Assembly: GCF_001661265.1 (NCBI RefSeq)
Contig: NW_017567004.1
Span: 82,279 to 146,278, forward strand
Origin: Saitoella complicata NRRL Y-17804
Taxonomy: Eukaryota > Ascomycota > Saitoellomycetes > Saitoellales > Saitoellaceae
Direction: 5' to 3'
DNA: 64,000 nucleotides
Part shown: piece after piece, positions 1 to 12,535 of the stretch
Position numbering within the stretch: position 1 is the stretch's first letter
Layout: every line of letters begins with the position of its first letter
Position numbers and translations under genes: made by a program
The notes under the pieces: model-generated
Database searches by the model: none
What the model was told of the DNA's origin: nothing
The model's input: the letters and a program-made list of their open reading frames with translations, nothing else

Positions 1-1552
1 CTAAGGAATCGATAGATGTCCTCAAAACGCGTGTAGTACAGTCTCTCATAGAGTTGTGACATTAAGAAAGGTTTCGGCATAGGTGCATGATGTTGCATGA
101 GCATGCATGAAAGCAACGAAAACACTCTCTGGACCCACAAACCTCAAAAACTGTTAGAATCAAAGAAACCACACGTAGAGCTTGCTCATCCAAGCTCCCT
201 CTATCTCATGGAACCCGGAGCTGCATCCTTAGTGGCTTCCAGGGTCCGTTTCTTTCTTAAACCTGAAATCACCTTTTCAGCATGAAGCGACTGAGGGAGG
301 CCTTATGGCCCAAAACCGGTGGCACCACGTGATTGCTAAGGATAGGTATGATCAGTTTGAACCCTTACTCGACCTCCGAGGCCTTTATCTATGTTGTTTT
401 AGGGGTTTTTGTCATATGGAGTTTGCGATTCGCGCGCACATGGGAAAGTTACGACAAGCATTTTGCAACCAGCTGTATTGCAACTGAGAGTAGGTCAAAG
501 CTTCTCACAGATATGTGCATGTTGAGGACCATTGAGAGATCAGAGGGAGATCAGAGAGGAAGGGAGTGTCATATGCACAGCTACCGACCCCAGTTACTGA
601 GGTCGGCTGGCTCTGTTTGGTGAGAAATTTCAAGGAAGGAGGAAGACCCTGAACGACCCACGCTCGTCATCGTATCTTGCAATTATATCACGTCGTGGGA
701 AGCTTACCTTATCGTCCTCAACATCCATCACAACCGTACTGGCAAAGAATGACGCCCTCTAAAGGAAAGTCCACAAGTATTAAAAGGCACTCATCGCCCG
801 GTTTCATACATTCAAGCACCGAGCATGCACTTCATCAGACGTTTGTCAGCGTCACAGTCACCGCCGAGCCCGAGGCCGTGAGAAACATGCTCATGTTGAA
901 GTACTCGGTCGCAGCCATGATCCACAACTTTAAGTGCACCTCAATGGAGGTTGAAGTATAGATTACAGTGGTACAGAACTAAGTCCCTTCCAATATCTGA
1001 GTTGTACTTGGCATCTGCCATATGTGTTTTCAGTTGTATGGTTGGATAAGCGGCACGAGCCTGATGTGCCCGAGGTTTGGTCTGCGTGCAGGTCCAGAGG
1101 TTTTCTTTGGCAACGGACATGGTACGTACAAAAATCGCTCAGAGCAGCTGCGCATCATGCTCAATCTCGCTCAATACCATACCAGGTTGATTTGCGGAAA
1201 CCTTCGCGTTGCCCGTCCCGCGTTTCTACTCTCGCAGCAAAGTCTGATCGACCAAAGAAGGAGGACTGGTCGCACTCTACCGGAGCCCGTAGGCGTTCTC
1301 AGCGTGAAGCAAACATCGAGTTTCGAAATAGATGTGTATTACTCCATACCTCATCCTTATCGTATATGCCCAGAACTTCGCACTCCATACCCACAACCCA
1401 GCTATGGCGTACAGATGCTAATACTCATACACTCATCAAATGCAGTTACCTCCAGTCTCGTACTGTCCACTTCTGACTTCCCTTAGTCCTTGTGGTAGGT
1501 ACCGCTGCAACATCCGAGTCAGCACAGTCTCCGCAATACTCCTCGCGTGATC
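1..1552. other. Intergenic or unassigned, no gene recognised
   Basis: Several short open frames exist on the plus strand (the longest about 150 codons near 1022-1486). None shows a recognisable domain, a sensible start context or a convincing exon structure, and frames overlap one another. I see no tRNA, terminal repeats or transposon protein here. Confidence 0.4.
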
Positions 1553-1756
1553 TTACTCATAGTCTCCCTTCTTAGCAACCTCAGCAGCATCCTCCTTATC
1601 GAAAGACTCATCGAAAGCCTTCTTCTGAGACTTAGGTTCAGTGTCCTTGACCTCACCGATCAAGGCATCGTGGACTTCATGTCTGGAGGTGGGGTTGGTC
1701 TGGGAACCAGACATCTGGTAGTTGAAAGCGTCGGACTTGGTCTCAGCGGCGGACAT
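1553..1756 (-). CDS. Small hydrophilic hypothetical protein, 67 aa
   Basis: I do not recognise this protein. It is a single-exon 67-residue protein starting at the ATG at 1754-1756. It is highly charged and hydrophilic, rich in Lys, Glu, Asp, Ser and Ala, with a single Tyr at residue 13 and another near the C-terminus (ending GDYE), and it has no Cys, signal peptide or membrane segment. The composition resembles small stress- or desiccation-associated (LEA-like, intrinsically disordered) fungal proteins, but that is inference from composition only. A good TATA-like octamer lies about 60 bp upstream, which supports a real inducible gene. It is the last of three minus-strand genes; formaldehyde dehydrogenase lies upstream in the same orientation. 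Confidence 0.55.
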   Translation of the reverse strand: MSAAETKSDAFNYQMSGSQTNPTSRHEVHDALIGEVKDTEPKSQKKAFDESFDKEDAAEVAKKGDYE

Positions 1757-1813
1757 TGTGGATAGTAGTAGTGATATTGGTTGATAGAGGATCGATGGAG
1801 GTTGACTCTGGTC

Positions 1814-1821
1814 CTCTTATA
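1814..1821 (-). promoter_or_regulatory. TATA-like box of the 67-aa gene
   Basis: The minus-strand octamer TATAAGAG sits about 58 bp upstream of the ATG at 1756, an appropriate place for a TATA box. Assignment rests on position and sequence only. Confidence 0.4.
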
Positions 1822-2058
1822 TCATGGGTCGCGCGAACTTCTGTGATGATGATGGCAGGTTGCCTGGTGGTTTACGTCATTCATCACGACTTCCGACGTT
1901 CGACAGCGAAGCTTCAATGGACAGGACGTTTGAACAGGCAGATCTAGGGATAAAATACAGTACAATTCATGCTCTCGTACACTACGTTTCACACTATACT
2001 CGTATCTTTACCACGTCCAAAAATGCCCATCCACGACCGCAACGTTAACAACGACTTT

Positions 2059-3385
<1,327 letters not shown>

Positions 3386-3764
3386 TTTTCGATATGGTTT
3401 GATTTAACCTTGGAGGTTCTTTGCGAGCAGGTCTTATGCAGCGGGGTGATACAGGACGTCACACCCTGCGTGCTTAGTAAGGTTCGAGCTAGCGGGGAGT
3501 AAGAAGAAGCTTTGGAAGGACAGTGTCAAATTTTTCCGCCGAAGATGACTGTAGAAGGATGACAGTTTGTAAGCAATGCAAATGCGTTGGGGTGGCTTTT
3601 CCAGGCCTTGCTTGACTCTGTATCTGCGGCTGGGCGGCTGGAGGGTATGACCGTATCGATGTCAATTCTCCTGTATATAATCGTACAACTCCTCTAGACT
3701 CTCCCACACCGTCTACCCTCTTCTGTATATATCATACCTAGGCCTACTATATGGCTATGGCCAC
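3386..3764. other. Intergenic, promoter of the formaldehyde dehydrogenase gene
   Basis: This holds the 5' flank of the formaldehyde dehydrogenase and the 3' flank of the Old Yellow Enzyme. I see no further gene. Confidence 0.5.
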
Positions 3765-5120
3765 TTAATTGTTCGCAACCTCAGCCGCTGCATACCCAGG
3801 AACCTGTCCCCCCGTAACACCCCCATACTCAAAAACCGGGAACCCAGCCGTCTTCTCCTTCTGTTCCGCCATCGCCGCAAACGCCTTCCCACACTCCTCC
3901 AAGAACCTCTCAACGACCTTCTCATCACTCGAATCAAACGGCTCCTTCCCGGCCGCGATTTCAGTGATCTGGGATCCTGCGCCGACAATTTGCATACCCA
4001 TGTCCGAGGGGAGCTTGTTGTTGAGACAAGCGTTGACGGATCCGGAGAGGATGTCGCGACAGAGGAATGGCTCGGCGGTAAGAGGGCGGCCGAGACCGAT
4101 TCCGTGGCAGGAACCTGAGGAGACGGCGTGCACCATCGCGGGAACGGTACGGAATCCACCGGTGACGTAAATGATTGTCTTCTTGAGCAACGGACGAATC
4201 TCATCCGCGAATTCGAGGAAGAATGCTTCGCGCTTCTTGGTGCTCTCTCTCTTGTGCTCGAACGCTAACTCCTCATAGGTACCGCCGGAGAGATCGATAA
4301 AGTCCACGCCAGCGGCTTCGAGGGATTGACAAAGTGCAGCACACTCGCTCGTCTCGAATCCTCCGGATTGGAATTCGACAGAGTTGAGTTTGATGGACAA
4401 GATAAAAGAAGGGTCGGTGATGCGCCTCTTAATCTCGTCGATGATCTCGAAGATGATTCTAGAGCGGTTCTCGAGTGACCCACCATATTTATCGGTACGT
4501 TTGTTGGTGGTGTTGGCCAAGAACTGCGCGATCAAATACCCATGCGCACCATGCAACTGGATCCCGTCGAAGCCGGCTTTGTGCATCAACTCCGCCGTCG
4601 TGGCGAATTTGTTGACGACGTCCTTGATACCGGCTTCGGTGAGGGGCGTGGGTTTCGCGAACGACATACCCATCGTTTCTTTGAGCTGGACATCGGATGC
4701 GGAGACGGGGTAGGGTTGAATGGTATCCTCCACCTGCCTTCCCGCATGCGAGATCTGCCCAACGAGCAAAGATCCATGAGCCTTCGCAGCTTTTGCCACC
4801 TCCTTAAACTTCTGTAAACGTCCATCATGGTCCTCCGCTAAGATGGGGTTGCCGGCCGCCTCGAGGTTCTCGTAATCAACGATGATGTTACCGGAGATAA
4901 TGCAACCAATCTGGCCCTCTCCCCAGTTTTTGTAGAGGTTGATGTAGCGGTCGTCGGGGACGCCGCGGGCACGGGGGTCAGTGTTGGACCAGGAGCAGAG
5001 ACGCTCGGTCATGGGCGCTTTCATGAAGCGGTTTGGGGCCGTCTTACCCGAGAAGGGGAATGTGATGGATTCGCCGAGGATGGAGGGGTCGACTTCTTCG
5101 GCGGAGTAGCGTTCGGGCAT
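3765..5120 (-). CDS. NADH:flavin oxidoreductase, Old Yellow Enzyme family
   Basis: This is a single-exon 451-aa FMN-dependent alpha/beta-barrel oxidoreductase of the OYE/NADH:flavin oxidoreductase family, likely reducing alpha,beta-unsaturated carbonyls with NAD(P)H. Visible features include an N-terminal FMN-binding strand around residues 28-40 (APNRFMKAPM), HAGRQ at 125-129, the catalytic His pair in the GIQLHGAHGYLIAQFL segment (His190 and His193), the KYGGSLENRSR stretch typical of the family, and the phosphate-binding GLGRPLTAEP near the C-terminus. The open frame extends upstream to 5327, but those extra residues are low-complexity and unlike the family, so the ATG at 5118-5120 (MPERYSAEEV) is preferred. 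The true substrate cannot be read from the sequence. Coding sequence is C-rich in its middle and G-rich at the 3' end. Confidence 0.88.
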   Translation of the reverse strand: MPERYSAEEVDPSILGESITFPFSGKTAPNRFMKAPMTERLCSWSNTDPRARGVPDDRYINLYKNWGEGQIGCIISGNIIVDYENLEAAGNPILAEDHDGRLQKFKEVAKAAKAHGSLLVGQISHAGRQVEDTIQPYPVSASDVQLKETMGMSFAKPTPLTEAGIKDVVNKFATTAELMHKAGFDGIQLHGAHGYLIAQFLANTTNKRTDKYGGSLENRSRIIFEIIDEIKRRITDPSFILSIKLNSVEFQSGGFETSECAALCQSLEAAGVDFIDLSGGTYEELAFEHKRESTKKREAFFLEFADEIRPLLKKTIIYVTGGFRTVPAMVHAVSSGSCHGIGLGRPLTAEPFLCRDILSGSVNACLNNKLPSDMGMQIVGAGSQITEIAAGKEPFDSSDEKVVERFLEECGKAFAAMAEQKEKTAGFPVFEYGGVTGGQVPGYAAAEVANN

Positions 5121-5814
5121 CTTTGATCTGTGGTTGGTGGATGTTGGTGATGGTGGAGACGAGAGAGGAGCTCGAGGAGGAGTTACATTTTTGAGATGTA
5201 TGACGCTGTGAATGATTACGGTGCAACTGATTTGTAAGGCGACGCTAGTGCTCGGCAGATCTGCCGCGCTGCTCACCCGGCAGTTGCAAGACCGCGAGAT
5301 CCGGCTTTTCCAGAGACAGGCTGTCATCCCATCTTCAAGTCAATTGGGCCCTTCCTCTTCCGGGTAGTTTGACGTTCGGTGCTTTACCCCAACCCAAATA
5401 AAGTTCAGGCATGCGTCGACGACGCACGGGCCACCTGCACAGCCATGCACTCCCCAATTCCAGACGCACAAAGAGTCGCCCTCCTTACCTTCCCTTCACA
5501 CAAACTCACCCAGCCCTGACAGCGATCACGGCGAACGAAGGGAGTGTTGCAGGAGATGAAGGGACCCTTGCTCGAGCTGTCACACGCACAAAGACGCGTT
5601 GCGGCGCCATGGCTGTGATCACAAAGGCCTCGAAGCGCTTTGACGGCGCACGGGCCACCTATAAGGATGGGTTGCGACCCGCCTCCCTCTGCGGTCTTTC
5701 AACCAGCTGTTTGATACGGACGGACAATCACACTTTCCACTCGGCAGGCCCGAGTTCTTCTTCGCATACGCAACCGCAATTGCAATTGGCATCTAGAGCT
5801 GTGCTCCCACCAAA
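5121..5814. other. Divergent intergenic region, OYE to chitinase
   Basis: The 694 bp between the OYE start and the chitinase start must hold both promoters. Short open frames here lack any recognisable domain. Confidence 0.4.
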
Positions 5815-7365
5815 ATGTTCGCGCAACTCTTCGCAATCACCACCGTCCTTTTGGGCGCCGTCACCGCCTTCGACTCCTCCGCAAACAACAACAACATCGT
5901 CTACTGGGGCCAAGCCTCCGCCGGCTCCCAATCCTCCCTCGCGACATACTGCGCAGACCCCTCGGTCGACGCCATCGTCCTCTCCTTCCTCACGACATTC
6001 TTTGGCACGAACGATCTGCCTGAACTCAATTTCGCGGGTGCGTGCGCGGGGAGTGTAGGGGATGGCCTTACATGTTCTGAGATTGCGGCGGATATCCAAA
6101 GTTGCCAATCCAACGGAAAAGCCGTCCTCCTCTCCCTCGGTGGCGCGATTGGAGCGTACGGGTTCGACTCGGACGCGCAAGCTGAGAGCTTTGCGGACTC
6201 GATGTGGTCAACCTTCGGACCATCCACCACTTCCTCGACCTACCGCCCCTTCGGCTCCGCAGTCGTCGATGGCTTCGACCTCGATATCGAGCAGGGATCA
6301 TCCAACGGGTACGCGGCCTTCGTCACCCAAATGCGCAAAAACTACGAATCGGACACGTCCAAGCAATACCTCATCTCCGGCGCCCCACAGTGTGTATACC
6401 CAGACGAATGGCTCGGCGACGCCCTGGACAACGCGTGGTTCGACTTGGTGTTAGTCCAATTCTACAATAACCCTTGTCGTGTGGGGACTTCCGCTTTCAA
6501 CTTCGACTCGTGGCAAAATTGGGCAACGACAACCTCCGTGAATCCGGATGCGAAGGTGTATGTCGGTGTCCCGGCCTCGAGCGCGGCGGCTGGATCGGGG
6601 TATGTCGATCCCGCTACCCTCGCTACCATTATCGCGAGCGTGAAGAGCGAGACTGCGTTTGGTGGTGTTATGATGTGGGATGTCTCACAAGCATGGGCAA
6701 ACACGGGGTCTGATGGGTTGAATTTTTGTCAGGCTGCGAAGGCTGCGCTGGGTGATTCGACGGCGGCGCGTGCGAGTGCGAGCGCGGCGGTGAGCTCGGC
6801 CGTCGTGAAGGCGTCGCGCATTGCGTCTTTGCTTGATGCGACCACGGCGGCTGGGAGTGCCACGGTGCAGCAGACTACGTTGGCCACGTCGTATGTCGTC
6901 CCGGCGAGCAGTGCCACGGTCGAGGCAAGCAGTATCGCTTACAACCTCCCCTCCGACACATACACTTCCTCCATCACCACCGTCACCACCACCTACCCCG
7001 CTCCTTCTTCGACCACCACCACCACCTCGGCCTCCGCAGTCGAAACCGCAGGCTTAACCGGTACCCCCCTCGCCGTAGCCCTCAACACCCTCTACTCCGC
7101 CCTCTCCCCCTCGTCCCCCTGCGACTCCTCCCTCGACACGCAAACCTGTCTGAGCGATGGCTCTTTTGCGCAGTGTGTGGGTGGGGTATGGGTCGCTCAT
7201 GCGTGTCCCGCTGGAACGAGTTGTTGGGCGTTACCGGCTGGGGAGGGGGTTGTTGTTGCTTGTGATACGGAGGGGGATGCGTTGAGCAGGTTGGGGTTGA
7301 GTGGGAGTGTGGAGAAGAGGGATGGGGGGAGGAGGAGGGGACATGTGCATCATAAGAGGGCATAA
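5815..7365 (+). CDS. Secreted GH18 chitinase (class III) with C-terminal chitin-binding module
   Basis: This hydrolyses beta-1,4-GlcNAc chains of chitin, probably in cell-wall remodelling or secreted digestion. It is a single exon of 516 aa. An N-terminal signal peptide (about residues 1-18, MFAQLFAITTVLLGAVTA) precedes the catalytic barrel. The substrate strand SLGG is at 107-110 and the GH18 signature DGFDLDIE at 152-159 places catalytic Glu159. The barrel ends near residue 310 and is followed by a Ser/Thr/Ala-rich linker, probably O-glycosylated (about 315-420). A Cys-rich module at about 433-480 resembles the CBM19-type domain of yeast Cts1 (FAQC, WV, CPAGTSC). The protein ends in a basic His/Arg-rich tail. 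No GPI signal is obvious. Third-position composition alternates between C-rich and G-rich blocks along the gene. Confidence 0.92.
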   Translation: MFAQLFAITTVLLGAVTAFDSSANNNNIVYWGQASAGSQSSLATYCADPSVDAIVLSFLTTFFGTNDLPELNFAGACAGSVGDGLTCSEIAADIQSCQSNGKAVLLSLGGAIGAYGFDSDAQAESFADSMWSTFGPSTTSSTYRPFGSAVVDGFDLDIEQGSSNGYAAFVTQMRKNYESDTSKQYLISGAPQCVYPDEWLGDALDNAWFDLVLVQFYNNPCRVGTSAFNFDSWQNWATTTSVNPDAKVYVGVPASSAAAGSGYVDPATLATIIASVKSETAFGGVMMWDVSQAWANTGSDGLNFCQAAKAALGDSTAARASASAAVSSAVVKASRIASLLDATTAAGSATVQQTTLATSYVVPASSATVEASSIAYNLPSDTYTSSITTVTTTYPAPSSTTTTTSASAVETAGLTGTPLAVALNTLYSALSPSSPCDSSLDTQTCLSDGSFAQCVGGVWVAHACPAGTSCWALPAGEGVVVACDTEGDALSRLGLSGSVEKRDGGRRRGHVHHKRA

Positions 7366-9248
7366 GGTCTTTTGATGAGGGGTGCATCACAATCGATGAC
7401 GGGAGTATATTTATTGGGACTTTTTATCCGCTTCTTTTTTGTGCACGCCGGTGTGCTTTTTGATCTTTTCGATCTGGGATTTCTATGAGCGGCTGAAGCA
7501 GCTCCTGAGGTGCAGGACATCACATTCTTTTGGATATTTGGGACGGATGGGACGGGGGTTGGATACAGGACACATTCTTTTGGTTTACCGGCGTTCTTTT
7601 CGCACACGACACTCTTTCGACATATTCGTTGACATATAGCATCTTGACTTACAGTACGTTTATCTTAGCAAAATCTGATACCCTCAATTGCAAACAAACT
7701 TAGGCTTGCGCATCTGCTTGCTGAATCCATTTTGATCACGCTCCGAGACCTGTTGACGAATTCCGGATTCACGGCCGACTGAGCGGTCTCGATGTCGATC
7801 TCACCCGGAGGAGACACGGATTCGGAGTGTGTGTCTTTACCCCACTTCTCATCACCGAAGCAAAGCAAGCCCCTACACATATTACGATCCCGACCATTCT
7901 TCCATCACATTCCCGTGGGCCAATAGTAATGCGATCTGCTGTCTTTATTTCTGCTCGCACCACGCGATATACACACCTACGAAAATGAAATGAAAATGCT
8001 GAGCCTTCGCACAAACGAAATGAAAATGTTCGTTCGAGATGTTGAAGGGTGTGAGGCCACGACCGGCTGAGCCTCGGTTAAGCATGACTGAACATCGGCA
8101 GCGCATTCCAGATGAATATCGTCATGCTTATGTGTTCTTACCCCAGATCGACGGATGTGAAGCTTACTTAACCCGTAAGCCAAAAGCCAAATCCACCCCC
8201 ACACTCACGAGTCTCTCAAACTCGAGGGTTCGAAGTCCTCGGAGGAGGAACTCCGACGCCTAGTTTTCTACGCAATTGCACTCACTGGAGCATGAACGCA
8301 GCTGAAGCACACTTAGAGCGTGCCACACACCTCCGACTTCGTCATGCCCTGTGCTCTTAGTCTCCGCCAGTCGTTCCGTTCCCCTTTTTGATTTGTCAGC
8401 ACAGACGCCGAGACACGCTAGGCCCGGGCAGAGTGGGAGGAGGTCGAGATTCACGGGGAGCCCTCAAGCTTTTTTGCACGTTATGTATGAGCTGAGCCTC
8501 CACCGTCAATTCAAGGAGCATGTACTTTGGCATGAACACGGACGAATGGAGAAAGTCGTTGCGTCGTTGGATCACGGGGGGATTCGCTCTGTCTCAGCGG
8601 ATTTCGGGGAAATGAATGTGGGGAGGGTCAAGTGTGGTGTGGCAGGAGCACGACGATTGAGCGAAAGGACGGGCCGGAAAAACCGAACAAGGGATTTGCG
8701 ATTTGAGACTTGGGTACGGTGAGCGACTTACGCAGGGAGTCCCCTTAGGTGTAGATCTGGAGAGGGAGGGAGGGAGCGTAGACGACGATCATAGCATCAT
8801 CAGCAGCTCGGCAATTCCTTCAAGTCCCATTCGCCATCGCCATGTTGGTCCCTCCATTCGATGTCGGTGGTGGTTGTACTCGTGCGCGCCACAACCCCCC
8901 ACACCGGGCAGCTTTCTCGATGTGCGATGTGCTGCAGACTGCCTTTAAACGAAAAAGGCCCGTATCCCGACACCACCACCAACATCAGACACGACCCCGC
9001 CCCCGGAGTACTCATATATATCGACCGGATCAAATCGTGACGAAAGGTCACCTGGACACATCCACATCGCCGGACCTCGTGACGATACCCAACACACCCA
9101 ACGGAGTGCAGATCGCGGGAACGGACCCCGGTTAGCGACAGCGACAAGCGAAAGACCGGTATTAATCTAGTGGGGCCCCCAACAACAACATCGGAACCAC
9201 GGAGGACTCGAGATCCAGTCGAAACCATCGACGGAGGACATAGCTAGG
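7366..9248. other. 1.9-kb intergenic region, leader of the FacB-like gene
   Basis: I could not support a gene here. Two minus-strand frames (around 7350-7607 and 7665-7880) contain Cys- and Lys-rich stretches but no coherent exon model. A short direct repeat containing CACATTCTTTTGG occurs twice (about 7527 and 7570), and GAAATGAAAATG is repeated at about 7986 and 8018. A TATA-like CATATATATC lies near 9010-9020, upstream of the regulator gene. Confidence 0.4.
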
Positions 9249-12200
9249 ATGGAGGATTCACCAGAAGACGGGCAGCCGTGGTATGGGTTAGGCGCCTTGA
9301 GGACGTTTTACAGACAAACTGACAGCAGCTCGCGTTACAGGAAAATAATTAAAGTTGGACATGGCGGCGTTGGCCGAATAGCGCAAGCTTGCGATCGCTG
9401 TCGAAACAAAAAGGTATGATCACTCTTCACCTCCACGGCATCGCGGCCGGAACACGAGCGCTGACACGATGCCAACCAGATCAAGTGCGACGGTAAACGA
9501 CCAAGCTGCACCCAATGCGAAAACGTCGGCTTCGAATGCCGCACAAGCGACAAACTCTCCCGACGCGCCTTCCCCCGCGGCTACACCGAATCCCTCGAAC
9601 AACGCGTCCGCGAACTCGAGAAAGACCTCCGCGATGTCAAGAACCAGCTCCACGCGAAAGACGAGACAATGCAGGGTCTCGTACGGACGGGATCGATTGC
9701 GGAGGGCGCACCGGGATCGGTTGTCGGGGATGGTGCATTCGTGGAGGGTGGAGCGGGTGGGAATCTGGGCGGTGTGGGGACGGAGGATGATGAGACGTAT
9801 TATATTGTTGGTGAGGTGAATCGCCTGATTTTGAACGATGAGGATGAGGGGTGTTATATGGGTTCGTCATCTGGACGGTATTTCATTGGTGAGTTCGCAG
9901 TTCGCACGGAGCATTTTCGCTCGTATCTATTGGTCATGAGACGGGAATACTAATGAAGTCATACAGAGATACTGAGGAAGAAGTTGTTGGAGCTACGGAG
10001 TTTCGACTTGAAAGTCGAGGATGCGTTATTGTTGTCTGCGGATATCATTGTTGCGAATAATGCGCCGGTGGTACATCTTCCTCCGCCTTCCTCGTCCGCC
10101 ATCGCTCGCCGGAACTCGTTCCATGATGGATTGCCTGTTCTCCCGCCCCGTGCCTTCGCGGATCAACTCGTCCAGTCTTATTTCCAAAATTGGCAGCCCC
10201 TCTTTCCACTCCTTCACAAACCGACCTTTTTCAAGACTTACGAAGCGCTCTACGCCCGCGGCGCACCGTGTACTGACCCATGCTGGTTAGCGCACCTGTA
10301 CCTCGTGTTCGCCATCAGCTCGCACGACCTCGCCGTCGAAACGGGAGAGAACCCGGATGATCACGCCAAATACTACCAGCAGAGTTTGACATACATCCAC
10401 CAAATCGAACACCGACCCGCACTGGACTCGGTACAAGCATTGACGTTGGCGTGTTTGTATCTGTTTACGCAGCATGACGCGACGACGCTTTGGAGGTATA
10501 AGAATGCCGCGGTGAGTACTGCGCTTCAGCTCGGGTTGCACCGTGATCCTAAGCGATTTGGGTTGAACCCCCTGGCGAGGGAGATGAGGAAGAGAACGTT
10601 TTGGAGTGTGTTCGTGATGGAGACTTTCTGTTCCGCATTGCTTGGTTTACCGAAGGCGCTCAGGGTAAAGGACATCGAGACCGAGCTACCGGCTGATATC
10701 GATGATGAGTATGTTGGCGAGACCTCGTTTTACCACATGCCTGGATCCAGTACTAGGATCTCTGCAGCATTGGCGTTGGCGAGATTAGCGAGGGTGTTGA
10801 GCAACGTTATCGAGAACTTGTATGGACAGTCGCATCAGCCGCACTCGAAGTTGCGTGCTTTGGATGGGGAATTAGAGGCGTGGAGGAAAGGACTTATCCC
10901 GAGTCTGCAGTTTCCGCTTAACCCGATGGAAGCGACGGGATCGAGGCCGGGGATGCATTCTCGTGCGGCTTTTCTGGGTCTTGGTTACCACTATACCCGC
11001 ACGCTGATCCATCGCCCTGTCATCTCTGGACGCAATTCGAACTCGGTTAGTAGTCCGCCGATTATCAATGGCGGTCTCAACCCTACTGCGATTCAGAAGG
11101 CTCAGCAGCAGGAGGATCCCTGGGAGCAAGCGTGTCTAAACATCGTGCTCGAGAGTTCGCGTAGTGTTGTGGCGTTGCTGGATAGACTCGCTGAGAACAG
11201 AAGTCCCTTTACGTTTTGTTTGTCCCAGGGATACGTGTTGTGGACGAACGGCATGATGCTTCTTTACGGTGCGCTGACATACGGCGAGGGACCCATTATG
11301 GATGAGACGAGGCAGCATATCGAAAAGTGTCTGAACCGCCTTCGTCGTTTGCATGCCACGAGTACGAACGCGAAGAAGCGCTCGGAGTTGTTAGAAAAGG
11401 CTGCAGGTGCTGTCTTTGCCGTCCCTAGAAACCAGCAGGCTGCGTATGCTGTGCCACCACAGCAACCTGCGCTTCCCACTGCGGCGTTGGCTGGGTTACA
11501 GCCATATCCGCAGATTGCGCCTACGGCGGTTGGACAGCATCCTCAGTCTATCCTTCCCACGCCTGCCCAGCTCGCGAACTTCGTGCCGTTCCAGTCGAAT
11601 AAGTCTATCGCCATTGCGGCATCTCGTGGGTCTACTAGACCGAATACTCGACCTGGAAGTCCGAAGGCTGGGTTTGCGCACCTGACGCAAACCGAGCTCG
11701 ACTTCATTGATTGGCCATCTAGCAGGAATTCCCCGACGAGTAGGTTGGCGTACGATGATAGCGATCTCGAGGCTTTCTTGGCTAGTATTGAGAATGGTCA
11801 GGAGCCGCTGTTTGGGACTGCTCCCGCTGTTGTGCAGAACCAACAAAATGCCCATCAAGGGCCTAATCCAGCACAGTTGGGCATGGCACTCGACGGTGCT
11901 GCATTCCCGTCTGCACCGGTCGTGAACCAGGCTCCGACAGGTGTGCCGAATTGGGATCCTGTCGTCGTCGATGGTGCTCCGACTGCGTCGACGTTGATGG
12001 GCGCACCTGCACCAAGACAGTCGTCTCATATGAGTACTGTCCAGTCATCTCACATGGGTACCGTACGACCAAGGGACGACGATGATGATCCCCCGAGCAG
12101 TCCAGACGTGATCTGGGATGGAGGAGGTCCTAGGCCCGGAAAGAGGATTAGGCATGAGGAACATAATGGTCCGCAGGTCAACGGGCAGGTCAGTGGACAG

Positions 12201-12269
12201 GTCAATGGGCAGGTGAACGGCAAGACTGGGGAGGCGATGTGGGGTGTTGAGATGCAGGTCAGTCAATAA
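9249..12269 (+). CDS. cat8: Zn2Cys6 transcription factor, FacB/Cat8 type (acetate and gluconeogenic gene activator)
   Basis: This is a nuclear activator of the family that turns on acetate utilisation and gluconeogenesis when glucose is absent (A. nidulans FacB, yeast Cat8). Model: exons 9249-9280, 9341-9413, 9480-9888 and 9967-12269, 938 aa. The zinc cluster [29 protein letters not shown] has the exact CX2CX6CX6CX2CX6C spacing and is split by the second intron. It is followed by the family-diagnostic linker (SRRAFPRGYTESLEQRV) and a coiled-coil dimerisation helix. The middle homology region (fungal_trans) lies around 10140-10760, and the C-terminal third is a Gln/Pro/Ala-rich probable activation region ending in repeats of NGQV. 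The first intron (60 nt) is a multiple of three with no stop, so it could be retained. The zinc cluster makes the family assignment firm; the precise targets are inferred. Confidence 0.9.
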
Positions 12270-12535
12270 TGGATGTGGCGAACTGAAAGTAAAGGGATGT
12301 TTGGCAAGTGAAGTGAAGGGTTATGTAAGAGTATGCTGAGAAGAACTTGTGATTGATAGGCCTAGGACGGCGTTCGTTACCTTTGAGTAGTTTATGAGTA
12401 TGAAATAGAACAGTTTTGGTATTCTCTGCGACTGCGTCAACGTCCATCGCGGAAAGTTGTGCCCATGATCCTGGCCATTTCCCATGCTCATTTGAACATG
12501 TCGTCTATTCTCCGATCCATTGAATGCTCGTCATT

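Noticed and set aside
1022-1486. Overlapping plus-strand frames of about 150 codons
   Set aside because: No domain, no consistent start, and two overlapping frames of equal length; could not be distinguished from chance.
7350-7880. Possible minus-strand CX9C-type small gene
   Set aside because: Cys-rich and Lys-rich fragments occur, but in three frames with no splice model giving a coherent protein.
8215-8260. tRNA-like T-arm (GAGGGTTCGAAGTCCTC)
   Set aside because: The stem-loop resembles a TpsiC arm, but no matching acceptor stem, D-arm or anticodon arm could be placed upstream.
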